Shown: positions 1-7,733 of the stretch, piece after piece
Layout of the letters: every line of letters begins with the position of its first letter
Position numbering within the stretch: the stretch's first letter is position 1
From: Clostridia bacterium
GTDB taxonomy: Bacteria > Bacillota > Clostridia > Christensenellales > Aristaeellaceae
Reading direction: 5' to 3'
DNA: 34,473 bases
NCBI GenBank assembly: GCA_024404245.1
Contig: JAKSQH010000018.1
Coordinates: 1-34,473 of the forward strand
The notes under the pieces: model-generated
What the model saw: only the letters and a program-made list of their open reading frames with translations
Database searches by the model: none
Told to the model about the DNA's origin: nothing
Program-made: the position numbers and the translations under genes

Positions 1-2189
1 ACGGCTATAAGCTGGGCGACGAGGTGAGCTATAAGATCGTCGTAACGAACGACGGTAACCTGACTATCACGGATATCGAGGTTACGGACGAGCGTACCGG
101 CGACAGCTGGAAGATCGACAGCCTGGTTCCGGGCGATTACAAGGAATACACCGCCAAGACGACCGTCACCGAAGACGATATCCTGAGCGGACACATCCTG
201 AATGAAGCGACGGCGAAGGGCACGAGCCCGGATACCGAGAAGCCCGATGTGCCTGTGACACCCGGCAATACGGATGACGAGCCCGTGAAGAAGAACGGCC
301 ATCTGACCGTGGAGAAGGAAACCACAAGCACCGCGCCGGCGGACGGCTACAAGCTCGGTGATACGATTACCTATAAGGTGACCGCGCTCAATGACGGTAA
401 CCTGACGATCACCGATATCACCGTGACGGATGAACTGACCGGTGACACCTGGACGGTTGATAAACTGGTGCCCGGTGAATCGGAATCCTTCACCTGCAGC
501 TACACCGTAACCGAACAGGATCTCCTGAACGGTGAAGTGACGAACATTGCCGCGGTTAAGGGCACGAGCCCCGATCCGGAGAAACCCGATGTGCCTTCCG
601 ATCCCGGCAGCGTAACCGATGAAACCGAACCGAAGAATCCCGAACTGACAGTGACGAAGACTTCCGATAAGGAAGGAAAGATCGTGAAGTTCGAGGAAAC
701 CATTACCTACACGGTAACGGTTGAAAACACCGGCAACCTGACGATTACCGGTCTGACCCTGAGCGACCCGCTGGCGCGTGGCGCGAAGCTTGACAAGACG
801 GTGCTGAAGCCCGGCGAAAAAGCGACCGCGACCTACACCTACACCGTAACCCAGAAGGATATCGAAGCCGGCACTGTGGTGAATACCGCCGTGGTAACCG
901 GTGATGATCCCGAAGGCAAACCGACGGATGATACCGCGACCCTGACCGAAACAACGGAAGAGAAGGGCAAGGATGTAACCGTAACCCTGACCGGCGGAGA
1001 CTTCGTATACGACGGTGAGGAGCACGGCGCGACGGTCCGTGTGACCGGCCTGCCCGAAGGCTATACCGTGCAGACCGCGGACAGCGACGCGAGAGTAACG
1101 GATGTTGATGACGGTGAAGTAACGGCGACGATCGATGAACTGGTCATCCTGGATGAACAGGGCAGGGATGTTACCGACAAGTTGAAGATCACCGTGGAAG
1201 ACGCGACGCTGAAAGTGACCCCGGCCGCGCTGATCATTGTGACCGATGACGGGGAGAAGATGTATGACGGCACCGTGCTTACCGCGGAAGGCACAATTAC
1301 AGGCTTCGTACACGGCGAGACCGCGACCTTCACCGTGACCGGTGAACAGACCGACGCGGGCGAAAGTGACAACACGTACACGCTGGTCTTTGACCAGACC
1401 GCGAAGGAAAGCAACTACACCGTAACGGATACCGTCGGCACGCTGACCGTAACCAAACGTACGGTGATCCTGACCAGCGGTTCCGCCAGAAAGGCATATG
1501 ACGGCGAAGAACTGACCTGTGAAACCGTAATCGTATCCGGTGACGGCTTCGCGCCCGGTGAAGGCATGACCTATGCCGTAACGGGCACCCTGACCGAGCC
1601 CGGAAGGACGCCGAACCCGTTCACCTATACGCTGACGGAGGAAACAAAGGCGGACAACTACGATATCACCGTGGTTTACGGTACACTTGAAGTGTATACA
1701 CCGTCCAAGGGCCATCAGCTGACGGTTATCTATCAGGATGAGACCGGCGCGGAAGTCGGCCGCCTGACCGGTACCTACGGCGAGGGCGAACAGTATGAGG
1801 TCGTGACGCCGAAACGTGAGGGCTATGTGCCTGATGAATCCCGTGTGACCGGCGTGATGGGCACTGAGGATGTTGTTGTATACGTACACTACACCGAGCA
1901 GACCTATAAGGTAACGGTCCACTATGTTGACCCGAAGACCGGCGCGATTGTGGAAACGAAGGTTGTGGAAGACCTGCACATGGGCGATACCTATGAAGTG
2001 TGGGCTCCCGAAGGCATCAAGACCGAGGTTGATCCCGTAACCGGTGTGATGCCCGGCCACGATGTAACGCTGTACATTCCGCTGGTTTCACCTGATGAAA
2101 AGGGAGACGGAACCATCATTATTGAAGACTATGACCCGTCCAGAGGCATAGGCGGTCTCTCGATGCCTGAAGGCGACTGCTTCGAGTAA
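1..2189 (+). CDS. Repetitive secreted/surface protein, 3' part (DUF11-like, YDG/MBG-like, two MucBP-like domains)
   Basis: The frame is open from base 3, so the start lies before the window and about 728 residues are visible. In order I see three Ig-like DUF11-type repeats (3-~970) with the recurring phrase NDGNLTITDI. A beta-rich region follows (~975-1700) with YDGEE, MYDGT and AYDGEE, typical of YDG/MBG repeats. Two MucBP-like repeats come next (~1711-2090; LTVIYQDETG and VTVHYVDPKTG). Such domains form stalks and mucin- or polysaccharide-binding modules on Gram-positive surfaces. There is no LPXTG motif and no C-terminal membrane helix. The protein ends in an acidic tail (2101-2189) finishing GGLSMPEGDCFE, which may serve in retention or sorting (inference). 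Function as a cell-surface adhesin is likely but not proven. A GC-rich hairpin follows the stop. Confidence 0.85.
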   Translation, partial: GYKLGDEVSYKIVVTNDGNLTITDIEVTDERTGDSWKIDSLVPGDYKEYTAKTTVTEDDILSGHILNEATAKGTSPDTEKPDVPVTPGNTDDEPVKKNGHLTVEKETTSTAPADGYKLGDTITYKVTALNDGNLTITDITVTDELTGDTWTVDKLVPGESESFTCSYTVTEQDLLNGEVTNIAAVKGTSPDPEKPDVPSDPGSVTDETEPKNPELTVTKTSDKEGKIVKFEETITYTVTVENTGNLTITGLTLSDPLARGAKLDKTVLKPGEKATATYTYTVTQKDIEAGTVVNTAVVTGDDPEGKPTDDTATLTETTEEKGKDVTVTLTGGDFVYDGEEHGATVRVTGLPEGYTVQTADSDARVTDVDDGEVTATIDELVILDEQGRDVTDKLKITVEDATLKVTPAALIIVTDDGEKMYDGTVLTAEGTITGFVHGETATFTVTGEQTDAGESDNTYTLVFDQTAKESNYTVTDTVGTLTVTKRTVILTSGSARKAYDGEELTCETVIVSGDGFAPGEGMTYAVTGTLTEPGRTPNPFTYTLTEETKADNYDITVVYGTLEVYTPSKGHQLTVIYQDETGAEVGRLTGTYGEGEQYEVVTPKREGYVPDESRVTGVMGTEDVVVYVHYTEQTYKVTVHYVDPKTGAIVETKVVEDLHMGDTYEVWAPEGIKTEVDPVTGVMPGHDVTLYIPLVSPDEKGDGTIIIEDYDPSRGIGGLSMPEGDCFE
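3..680 (+). repeat. Two in-phase ~340-bp coding repeats
   Basis: Unit 1 (3-344) and unit 2 (345-680) start with the same GYKLGD phrase and stay aligned through NDGNLTITDI, a KGTSPD linker and a proline-rich spacer. They are 342 and 336 bp long. A third, more diverged unit starts near 681. The array probably continues upstream of the window, so the copy number is unknown. Confidence 0.85.
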
Positions 2190-2214
2190 ACAGGCGTGAC
2201 ACATTGAACACAGT

Positions 2215-2250
2215 CCGGAGGAGGGGGAAAGCCCCTCTCCTCCGGCAATT
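2215..2250 (+). terminator. GC-rich hairpin after surface protein gene
   Basis: The arm at 2215-2227 pairs with 2232-2245 (CCGGAGGAG with CTCCTCCGG plus four G-C pairs, one bulged T) around a short A-rich loop. The T tract after it is weak (CAATTTGACTT), so termination may be partial and could allow read-through into the solute-binding protein gene. Confidence 0.5.
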
Positions 2251-2273
2251 TGACTTAATCCGGGAGTGATACC

Positions 2274-4097
2274 ATGAAGAGAAGGTTTCTGGCGGTTCTG
2301 CTGGCCGCGGTGCTGCTCTGCTGCGCCATCCCTGCCGCGGGCATCATGGAGGATACCGTAAAGTACACCACGCTGAACGTCGGCACAACGACGGGCTTCA
2401 ACGGCAATTTCTTTTCATCCGTCTGGGGTGACAACATTGCCGATATGGATGTACGCACGCTGATTCAGGGCCTCAACCCTGTGTGCTGGGACAATGAGAA
2501 CGGCGCCTATGTGTTTGATGAGCATGTGGTGGGCGGAAAGCTCGTTACGGAAGACGCTGACGGAAACCTGACCTATATCCTGTATTTTGATGATGATCTT
2601 TATTATTCGGACGGGACGCCGGTCACCGCGAAGGATTACGCGTTCGCGATCCTGCTTTCCATAGCGAAGGAAACGGAGGAAGCCGGCGGCGGCCGTATGG
2701 ACGGATCGTCCATTCTGGGCTTCGCGGATTATGAAAGCGGCGCGGTTCCGTATCTGAAGGGCCTGCGTCTGCCGGGCGGCAACTGTCTTTCGGTTACGGT
2801 TGACGCCGCTTACCGGCCTTATTTCTACGAACTGGCGATTCTGGATGTTACGCCCATGCCCGTTGATATCATCGCGCCCGGCTGCGCGGTGACGGATGAC
2901 GGGGAAGGCGCGGCGATCACCGGGCCGTTCACTGCGGATCTGCTGCGGCAGACCATGCTGGCGGAAGGCACCGGATACATGACTTACCCCTCTGTAAGCA
3001 GCGGCCCGTACATCCTGAAATCATTCAGCGGTGACCGTGCCGTGCTGGAGGCGAATCCCTATTACAAGGGAAACAAAAACGGCAACAGGCCGACCGTGCC
3101 TCAGATCGTGTTCCGCACGGTGAAGAATGAGAACGTGATCAGCGAGCTGGAAAACGAAACCCTTGATCTGGCCGTACGCTGCACGCGGCAGGATACGATC
3201 GCGGCCGGCATCGGGCTGACAGCGAAGAACGTGTGCGGAATGGTGAACTACGCGCGCAACGGTCTCAGCTTTTTCTCCTTCTGCTGTGAGCGGCCCGCTG
3301 TTTCGGACGCGGCGGTACGCCGCGCGGTCGCGCTGTGCACGGACCGTGACCGGATTACGGAAGCGTATACAGGCGCCTACGGCATGAAAGCGGACGGCTG
3401 GTACGGCATGGGCCAGTGGATGTTCAACCAGGTAAACGGTCAGCCGGAAGGCATTCTGACATACGGCTGCGATGCCGAAGAAGCGAAAAAGGTGCTGGAG
3501 GAAGCCGGCTGGATTGCCGGAGAGGACGGCATCCGCTGCAGGGAAATCAACGGTGAAACCGTGCGCCTGGAGCTGAAGCTGATCTATCCCGCGGGAAACA
3601 CGATCGCGGACCTGCTGGATGAGAGCGTGATCACCGCGCTGAAGGAAGCCGGAATCGCGCTGACGGCGGAAGCGGCCGAAATGGATGAACTGCTGCTGAA
3701 GTATTACCGGATGGAAGACCGCGACTGCGATATGATCTATCTGGCGACGAATTTCGGCGTGGTGTTTGATCCCACGTCAGCATACGACCCCGCTTCCGAA
3801 GGCAACCGCGATATGAGCGGCCTGAAGGATGAGGAGCTGTATAACCTGGCGGTGGACATGCGGAAGACGGAGCCCGGCGATCTGGAAGGCTATATGACCA
3901 AGTGGCTGGCGTTCCAGACCAGGTGGACGGAGCTGCTGCCCGCGGTGCCGGTATACTCCAATGTGTACTTTGATTTCTTCAATACGGCGCTGCATGAATA
4001 CACGATGTACGGCAATACCGGCTGGGCGCAGGCGATTATCGACGCCTATCTGGGAGACCGGATGGACCAGGAAGTCCTGGAGGAACAGACATACTGA
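2274..4097 (+). CDS. ABC-type extracellular solute-binding protein (family 5, peptide/oligopeptide type)
   Basis: This 607-residue protein starts at ATG after GGGAG. It has a secretion signal (basic MKRRF, then a hydrophobic run to about residue 23). The body fits the SBP_bac_5 family (OppA/DppA type): an early LYYSDGTPVTAKDYAFA segment, a central SSGPYILKSF followed by ANPYYKGNKNG, and a later VRRAVALCTDRDRI. These are characteristic positions in the fold. Family members capture peptides, nickel or sugars for an ABC importer. There are two cysteines in the signal region but no clean lipobox, so membrane anchoring is uncertain. No permease or ATPase gene lies on either side, so the partner transporter must be encoded elsewhere, or the protein may act in sensing. 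The substrate cannot be read from the sequence. Confidence 0.88.
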   Translation: MKRRFLAVLLAAVLLCCAIPAAGIMEDTVKYTTLNVGTTTGFNGNFFSSVWGDNIADMDVRTLIQGLNPVCWDNENGAYVFDEHVVGGKLVTEDADGNLTYILYFDDDLYYSDGTPVTAKDYAFAILLSIAKETEEAGGGRMDGSSILGFADYESGAVPYLKGLRLPGGNCLSVTVDAAYRPYFYELAILDVTPMPVDIIAPGCAVTDDGEGAAITGPFTADLLRQTMLAEGTGYMTYPSVSSGPYILKSFSGDRAVLEANPYYKGNKNGNRPTVPQIVFRTVKNENVISELENETLDLAVRCTRQDTIAAGIGLTAKNVCGMVNYARNGLSFFSFCCERPAVSDAAVRRAVALCTDRDRITEAYTGAYGMKADGWYGMGQWMFNQVNGQPEGILTYGCDAEEAKKVLEEAGWIAGEDGIRCREINGETVRLELKLIYPAGNTIADLLDESVITALKEAGIALTAEAAEMDELLLKYYRMEDRDCDMIYLATNFGVVFDPTSAYDPASEGNRDMSGLKDEELYNLAVDMRKTEPGDLEGYMTKWLAFQTRWTELLPAVPVYSNVYFDFFNTALHEYTMYGNTGWAQAIIDAYLGDRMDQEVLEEQTY

Positions 4098-4113
4098 GCG
4101 ATACTGCCCAATT

Positions 4114-4143
4114 AACGCGCGGCCTGTGCCGCGCGTTTTTCTT
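4114..4143 (+). terminator. Rho-independent terminator
   Basis: A perfect 10-bp stem (4114-4123 AACGCGCGGC with 4128-4137) closes a CTGT loop and is followed by TTTTTCTTT. It ends the solute-binding protein transcript. Confidence 0.92.
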
Positions 4144-4175
4144 TAGGCTTGAATGTTGTAAGTACAAATCCGCAC

Positions 4176-4204
4176 TTGAATTGTATGCGCTTACATATTA
4201 TAAT
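4176..4204 (+). promoter_or_regulatory. Sigma-A promoter of the GH43 gene
   Basis: The -35 is TTGAAT (4176-4181), followed by a 17-bp spacer and a perfect -10 TATAAT (4199-4204). Transcription should begin near 4211, about 24 nt before the GTG start. The promoter covers the upstream ATG at 4181, which therefore cannot be the start of this transcript's protein. Confidence 0.82.
4182..4195 (+). promoter_or_regulatory. LacI-family/CcpA (cre-like) operator candidate
   Basis: TGTATGCGCTTACA lies between the -35 and -10. It is a 14-bp near-palindrome with a central CG and differs at one base from TGTAAGCGCTTACA, a good cre / LacI-family operator form. Binding here would block the polymerase. A second inverted repeat, TTGTA-AG-TACAA (4156-4167), sits just upstream of the -35 and could be another site. 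No regulator gene of this family is in the window. Confidence 0.5.
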
Positions 4205-4234
4205 GGGATCAGCAAATATCGGAGGTGCGCTTTT

Positions 4235-5209
4235 GTGAGTCAGGAAAGGAAACCGCTGGTAACGAATATTTTTACAGCTGATCCGTCCGCCCATGTGTTT
4301 GACGGCAAGATCTACATCTACCCCTCCCATGATATCCCGCACGAAGGCGAGGATAACGATGACGGCGATGAATACCGCATGGAGGATTATCATATTCTGT
4401 CTATGGACAGCGTTGACGCGCCCTGTGTCGATAACGGCGAAGCGCTCCATATGAAGGACATTCCCTGGGTCTCCAAGCAGATGTGGGCGCCGGATGTCGC
4501 GCTGAAGGACGGTAAGTATTACCTGTATTTCCCGGCCCGCGACAAAGACGGCATCTTCCGCATCGGCGTTGCCGTGTCTGACAGCCCCGTGGGTCCGTTC
4601 GCTCCGGAAAGCGATTATATTCAGGGCAGCTACAGCATTGATCCCGCCGTGCTGAAGGATGACGACGGTTCTTATCATATCTATTACGGCGGCCTCTGGG
4701 GCGGCCAGCTGGAAATGTGGCAGAGCGGCAGCTTCAACCCGGATGAACACCGTCCGGAAGGCGATGAGAAAGCCATCGGCCCGATGTACGCTGTGCTGAA
4801 TGACGATATGAAGTCCTTCAAAACCGAGCCGAAGCATCTGGAGATTCTGGATGAAAACGGTGAGCCGCTGAAGGCTTCCGATGAAGCCCGCCGCTATTTT
4901 GAGGGCCCGTGGATGCACAAGTATAACGGCAAATATTATCTGTCCTATTCCACCGGCACCACGCACTACCTGGTTTACGCCATCGGTGACCGGCCGGAAG
5001 GTCCCTTCACCTACGCCGGCAGGCTGATGGAGCCCGTGCTCGGATGGACCACGCATCACTCCATTGTTGAATACAACGGCAAGTGGTATATGTTCTATCA
5101 TGACTGCGAGCTGTCCGGCGGCATCAATCACCGCCGCTGCGTGAAATTCACGGAGATCACCTATAATGAGGACGGTACGATCCGCACCGTATTCCCCTAC
5201 GAAAAATAA
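4235..5209 (+). CDS. Glycoside hydrolase family 43 protein (arabinofuranosidase/xylosidase type)
   Basis: This 324-residue protein is a five-bladed beta-propeller glycosidase. I place the start at GTG 4235 because GGAGG (4221-4225) lies 9 nt upstream, and because a promoter -10 covers the sequence before it. The three GH43 catalytic acids are visible: Asp16 in TADPSAH (general base), Asp136 in SIDPAV (pKa modulator) and Glu223 in YFEGPWM (general acid). There is no signal peptide, so it should act in the cytoplasm on imported oligosaccharides, releasing arabinose or xylose residues from plant-derived chains. Family members with this N-terminus (LVTNIFTADPSAHVF) are common in gut Clostridia and Bacteroidota. 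The exact substrate is unknown. It is monocistronic between terminators, and the cre-like operator suggests sugar or catabolite control. Confidence 0.92.
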   Translation: MSQERKPLVTNIFTADPSAHVFDGKIYIYPSHDIPHEGEDNDDGDEYRMEDYHILSMDSVDAPCVDNGEALHMKDIPWVSKQMWAPDVALKDGKYYLYFPARDKDGIFRIGVAVSDSPVGPFAPESDYIQGSYSIDPAVLKDDDGSYHIYYGGLWGGQLEMWQSGSFNPDEHRPEGDEKAIGPMYAVLNDDMKSFKTEPKHLEILDENGEPLKASDEARRYFEGPWMHKYNGKYYLSYSTGTTHYLVYAIGDRPEGPFTYAGRLMEPVLGWTTHHSIVEYNGKWYMFYHDCELSGGINHRRCVKFTEITYNEDGTIRTVFPYEK

Positions 5210-5224
5210 TTTTCAGAAACTAAA

Positions 5225-5252
5225 ATGCCGCGGGCTTTCAGGCCCGCGGCGT
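5225..5252. terminator. Bidirectional terminator between convergent genes
   Basis: A 9-bp perfect stem (5227-5235 GCCGCGGGC with 5242-5250), extended by two further pairs, closes a TTTCAG loop. The + side continues with GTTTGTCATT and the - side with ATTTTAG, so it can serve both the GH43 gene and the DUF4349 gene. Confidence 0.8.
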
Positions 5253-5267
5253 TTGTCATTATTGCGC

Positions 5268-6434
5268 TTACTTCTTGTTTTCTTTCTTTGCCTTGCGGCG
5301 TTTCGCGGCGATCACAACCACCGTGATCACGATGCCGGCGCACACGATCAGCGGCAGCATGCTGACCAGGAACAGCGCGGCGTCGCCCAGGAAAGCGGTG
5401 AAGTCTTCAAATCCTGTTCTGAAGGCGGACGCGACACGCTCGCCGAAGCTCTTTTCGACATTCGTCACATCGCTGGCGTCCGTTTCCTCCTTCAGGGTCA
5501 GGTTTACGGTGGAATAGCTGACCTTCCTGTCGGTGCTGTTCAGCGAGGCCTGCAGGCGGTCAATGTTGTACTGGGTTTCGGCAATCTGGCTTTCCAGCAT
5601 CAGCAGGTCGCTCAGGTCCGCGGCGGTTGTCATCAGGCTCTGCAGCCTTTCCATCATCATCTTCTGGGTGGCCAGCCGCGTCTGTGTATCCTGATAGCTT
5701 TCGGTAACATCCGTCGCGCTTTCGCTGCGGCTGATCATACGCCCGTCCCGCGCGAGGAAAGCGGTGAACTCGTCCAGCCGGTCCTGGGGTACGCGCAGCG
5801 TCATGGATGCCGTACGCAGCCCGGAAGCGGATGAGTTTTCACTTGCCGATTCGATCCAGCCGCCCGTTTCCGTAACCTTTTCGCGGATGGACGAGTAAAG
5901 CTCGTCATACGCTTTGGTGCCGATCTTCAGGCTTACCGTGCGGATGATTTTCTTTTCGGAAACTTCGGGTACCGGAGCGCTCATGCCGTTTGACGCGTCT
6001 TTGGCGTACTGCGCGCTGTAGTCCGCGTCATAAGCGACGGCTTCCTCCGTCGCGGTGAACGTGTCATCCGCCGCGTAATAGACCGCGCCGTTAACAGCCG
6101 CCCCTGTGCCGTAGCCGGCGTCATAGCTGTAAGCGGACTTGCTGTTGACTGAGGAACGGGGGTTGAGCCTGTCGCGCGTGATGGCCGTTCCGCCGATCAG
6201 CACAACCGCGGCTGCGGCGATCGCCAGACCTTTTGTGATCCGGTTGAAACGGGTTGCTTTGGTCTTCGGGGTTTCCGTAACAGTTTCGGGATTGCTGACG
6301 TTGTTTTTCATATCTTCCTCCACTGCCCGCATCCAGGAGGCGTGGAAGTCCGCCGGCATTTCCGGTACATCTTCCGCCATCCTGTCGAGCTCATCCTGAA
6401 TGGTAAGGAGGGTGTCCTGTTCGTTATTTTTCAT
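5268..6434 (-). CDS. DUF4349 membrane protein, probable anti-sigma factor
   Basis: This 388-residue protein has an acidic cytoplasmic N-terminus (1-~65), a transmembrane helix (~69-86, rich in Ala and Val), an extracytoplasmic domain (~150-330) and a second helix (~354-377) before a lysine-rich end. The outer domain matches DUF4349: RTVSLKI near its start, an amphipathic LRVPQDRLDEF segment, and a long coiled coil ending in YSTVNLTL. The start at 6434 is chosen because AGGAGG lies 10 nt upstream. An earlier ATG at 6455 precedes that site. The gene overlaps the sigma factor gene by 11 bp. A sigma factor followed by a membrane protein with a free cytoplasmic N-terminus is the usual sigma/anti-sigma layout. 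The anti-sigma role is inferred from this layout; no zinc-binding HxxxCxxC motif is present. Confidence 0.82.
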   Translation of the reverse strand: MKNNEQDTLLTIQDELDRMAEDVPEMPADFHASWMRAVEEDMKNNVSNPETVTETPKTKATRFNRITKGLAIAAAAVVLIGGTAITRDRLNPRSSVNSKSAYSYDAGYGTGAAVNGAVYYAADDTFTATEEAVAYDADYSAQYAKDASNGMSAPVPEVSEKKIIRTVSLKIGTKAYDELYSSIREKVTETGGWIESASENSSASGLRTASMTLRVPQDRLDEFTAFLARDGRMISRSESATDVTESYQDTQTRLATQKMMMERLQSLMTTAADLSDLLMLESQIAETQYNIDRLQASLNSTDRKVSYSTVNLTLKEETDASDVTNVEKSFGERVASAFRTGFEDFTAFLGDAALFLVSMLPLIVCAGIVITVVVIAAKRRKAKKENKK

Positions 6435-7026
6435 TGCGGCGCAGCCTCCTTTCATTCTGTATGACGCGCCCCGTGTCGGAAAGTTCCGGCTCCGTGAGAA
6501 TTTCTTTCAGTTTCTGTTTCGCCCGGTTCACACGGCTTTTCACCGTGCCGGGTGAGGTATCCAGCAATTCGGCCGCCTCCTCGTATGAGCGGCCTTCCAG
6601 CTGCGTCAGCACAAGCGCGTCGCGCTGGTCCTCCGGCAGGCGGGATATCGCTTCGCGCAGCCGGGCGTGTTCATCATTCCGTACCGCGGTTTCCTCCGTG
6701 CCCGGGGCGGGGTCCGCGGGGTCAAAGCCTTTTTCGGCCAGTTCGTCAGCCGATTCTTTCGGCCGGCGTTTTTCTTTCCTCAGAAAATCCAGCGAACAGG
6801 TGGCGGCAACGCTGTACAGCCAGCTTTCAAACGCGCAGTCGCCGCGGTAATCCTTCAGGGAGCGCCAGGCCTTCAGCATGGCGTCCTGCGCGCAGTCACG
6901 CGTGTCCTGCTCATTGCCGGTGTAGTGCCAGCAGACGCGCCATATCAGCCCTTCAAACGGCGTTACCAGCTGTTCAAAGGCTGCCGTGTCGCCCTGCTGT
7001 GCCCTGCGCAGCAGCAATTGGTCCAA
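6424..7026 (-). CDS. ECF-type RNA polymerase sigma factor (sigma-70 family)
   Basis: This roughly 200-residue protein has two sigma domains. Region 2 (~10-85) contains DCAQDAMLKAWRSL and FESWLYSVAATCSLDFLR, which bind core polymerase and the -10 element. Region 4 (~125-180) contains LPEDQRDALVLTQLEGRSYEEAAELL and GTVKSRVNRAKQKLK, a helix-turn-helix for the -35 element. A TTG start at 7026 is preferred because GGAGG (7035-7039) lies 8 nt upstream. The in-frame GTG at 7033-7035 overlaps that ribosome-binding site. It is transcribed divergently from the XRE-cupin operon and translationally overlaps the DUF4349 gene. It probably drives a small stimulus-response regulon; the signal is unknown. Confidence 0.93.
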   Translation of the reverse strand: MDQLLLRRAQQGDTAAFEQLVTPFEGLIWRVCWHYTGNEQDTRDCAQDAMLKAWRSLKDYRGDCAFESWLYSVAATCSLDFLRKEKRRPKESADELAEKGFDPADPAPGTEETAVRNDEHARLREAISRLPEDQRDALVLTQLEGRSYEEAAELLDTSPGTVKSRVNRAKQKLKEILTEPELSDTGRVIQNERRLRRNEK

Positions 7027-7073
7027 ATCTTTCACCTCCGTTGACGGGACAAGGGAAATACATCCCGTGCAGA

Positions 7074-7102
7074 TTGAATTTTACGCGTGCCTATGATAAC
7101 AT
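7074..7102 (+). promoter_or_regulatory. Weak candidate promoter for XRE-cupin operon
   Basis: TTGAAT (7074-7079) is followed after 17 bp by TAACAT (7097-7102), a poor -10. CATAAT at 7100-7105 is a better hexamer but is spaced 20 bp away. The operon's transcription must start somewhere in this 125-bp divergent gap. Confidence 0.3.
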
Positions 7103-7121
7103 AATCATGGGTGTATGTCAC
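7093..7121 (-). promoter_or_regulatory. Promoter of the sigma/DUF4349 pair
   Basis: On the minus strand, GTGACA (7116-7121) and TATCAT (7093-7098) are separated by exactly 17 bp. The -35 resembles sigma-A consensus at five of six positions. It overlaps the region from which the divergent XRE-cupin operon must start, so the two directions may interfere. Confidence 0.5.
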
Positions 7122-7151
7122 CTTATTTTGCATACCCGGAGGTACCGAACC

Positions 7152-7718
7152 ATGGATCAGATCAGGATGATAGCGATGCGGATCGCGGATCTGCGGGATA
7201 TCGTCGGCCTCACACAGGAAGACGTCGCCTCGCGTTCCGGGGTTCCGCTGGAAGACTATATTGCCTATGAAAACGGCGAGAAGGATTTCTCCTTTTCCCA
7301 TTTATTCAACATTGCCGAAACCCTCGGCGTGGATATATCCGATTTGCTGACCGGTGAAAGCCCGAAGCTGCGCGGTTATGTGCTTACCCGCGCCGGAAAG
7401 GGTCTGGCGTTTGACCGCCGCCGGCAGTATCACTATCAGCACCTGGCGTACAACTTCAGCCATAAGCTGGCGGAGCCCTTTATCGTTACGGTGGAGAAGG
7501 ACCAGCCCGGCGTGCTCAAGCAGGCGCACAGCCATGAGGGGCAGGAGTTTGACTATGTGCTGGAAGGCTACCTGCGCATTGTGCTCGGCGGTAACGAGCT
7601 GCTGCTTGCCCCCGGTGACAGCGTGTATTATGATTCATCCCTGCCGCATGTCATGTACGCGCCGGAAAGTGACTGCCGCTTCATCGCGGTGGTGGTCAAG
7701 GAAAATACCGCTGAATAA
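7152..7718 (+). CDS. XRE-family transcriptional regulator with C-terminal cupin domain
   Basis: This 188-residue protein joins a DNA-binding helix-turn-helix (~8-65; LRDIVGLTQEDVASRSGV, then YENGEKDFSFSHLFNIAETLGV) to a cupin barrel (~105-183). Cupin metal or ligand residues are visible at His126, His128, Glu132 and His166, with the usual APGDSVYY and LPHVM strands. The start is ATG 7152, with GGAGG 9 nt upstream. It sits 15 nt before an acyl-CoA synthetase gene. XRE-cupin regulators next to AMP-forming acid:CoA ligases recur in gut Firmicutes, so it probably senses a carboxylic acid or its CoA ester and controls this operon. The ligand is not known. Confidence 0.93.
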   Translation: MDQIRMIAMRIADLRDIVGLTQEDVASRSGVPLEDYIAYENGEKDFSFSHLFNIAETLGVDISDLLTGESPKLRGYVLTRAGKGLAFDRRRQYHYQHLAYNFSHKLAEPFIVTVEKDQPGVLKQAHSHEGQEFDYVLEGYLRIVLGGNELLLAPGDSVYYDSSLPHVMYAPESDCRFIAVVVKENTAE

Positions 7719-7733
7719 GGAAGGTAATTTCGG

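Noticed and set aside
4181..4234. ATG 4181 as start of the GH43 protein
   Set aside because: The promoter -35 and -10 overlap this stretch, and a good ribosome site precedes GTG 4235, where the family's N-terminus begins.
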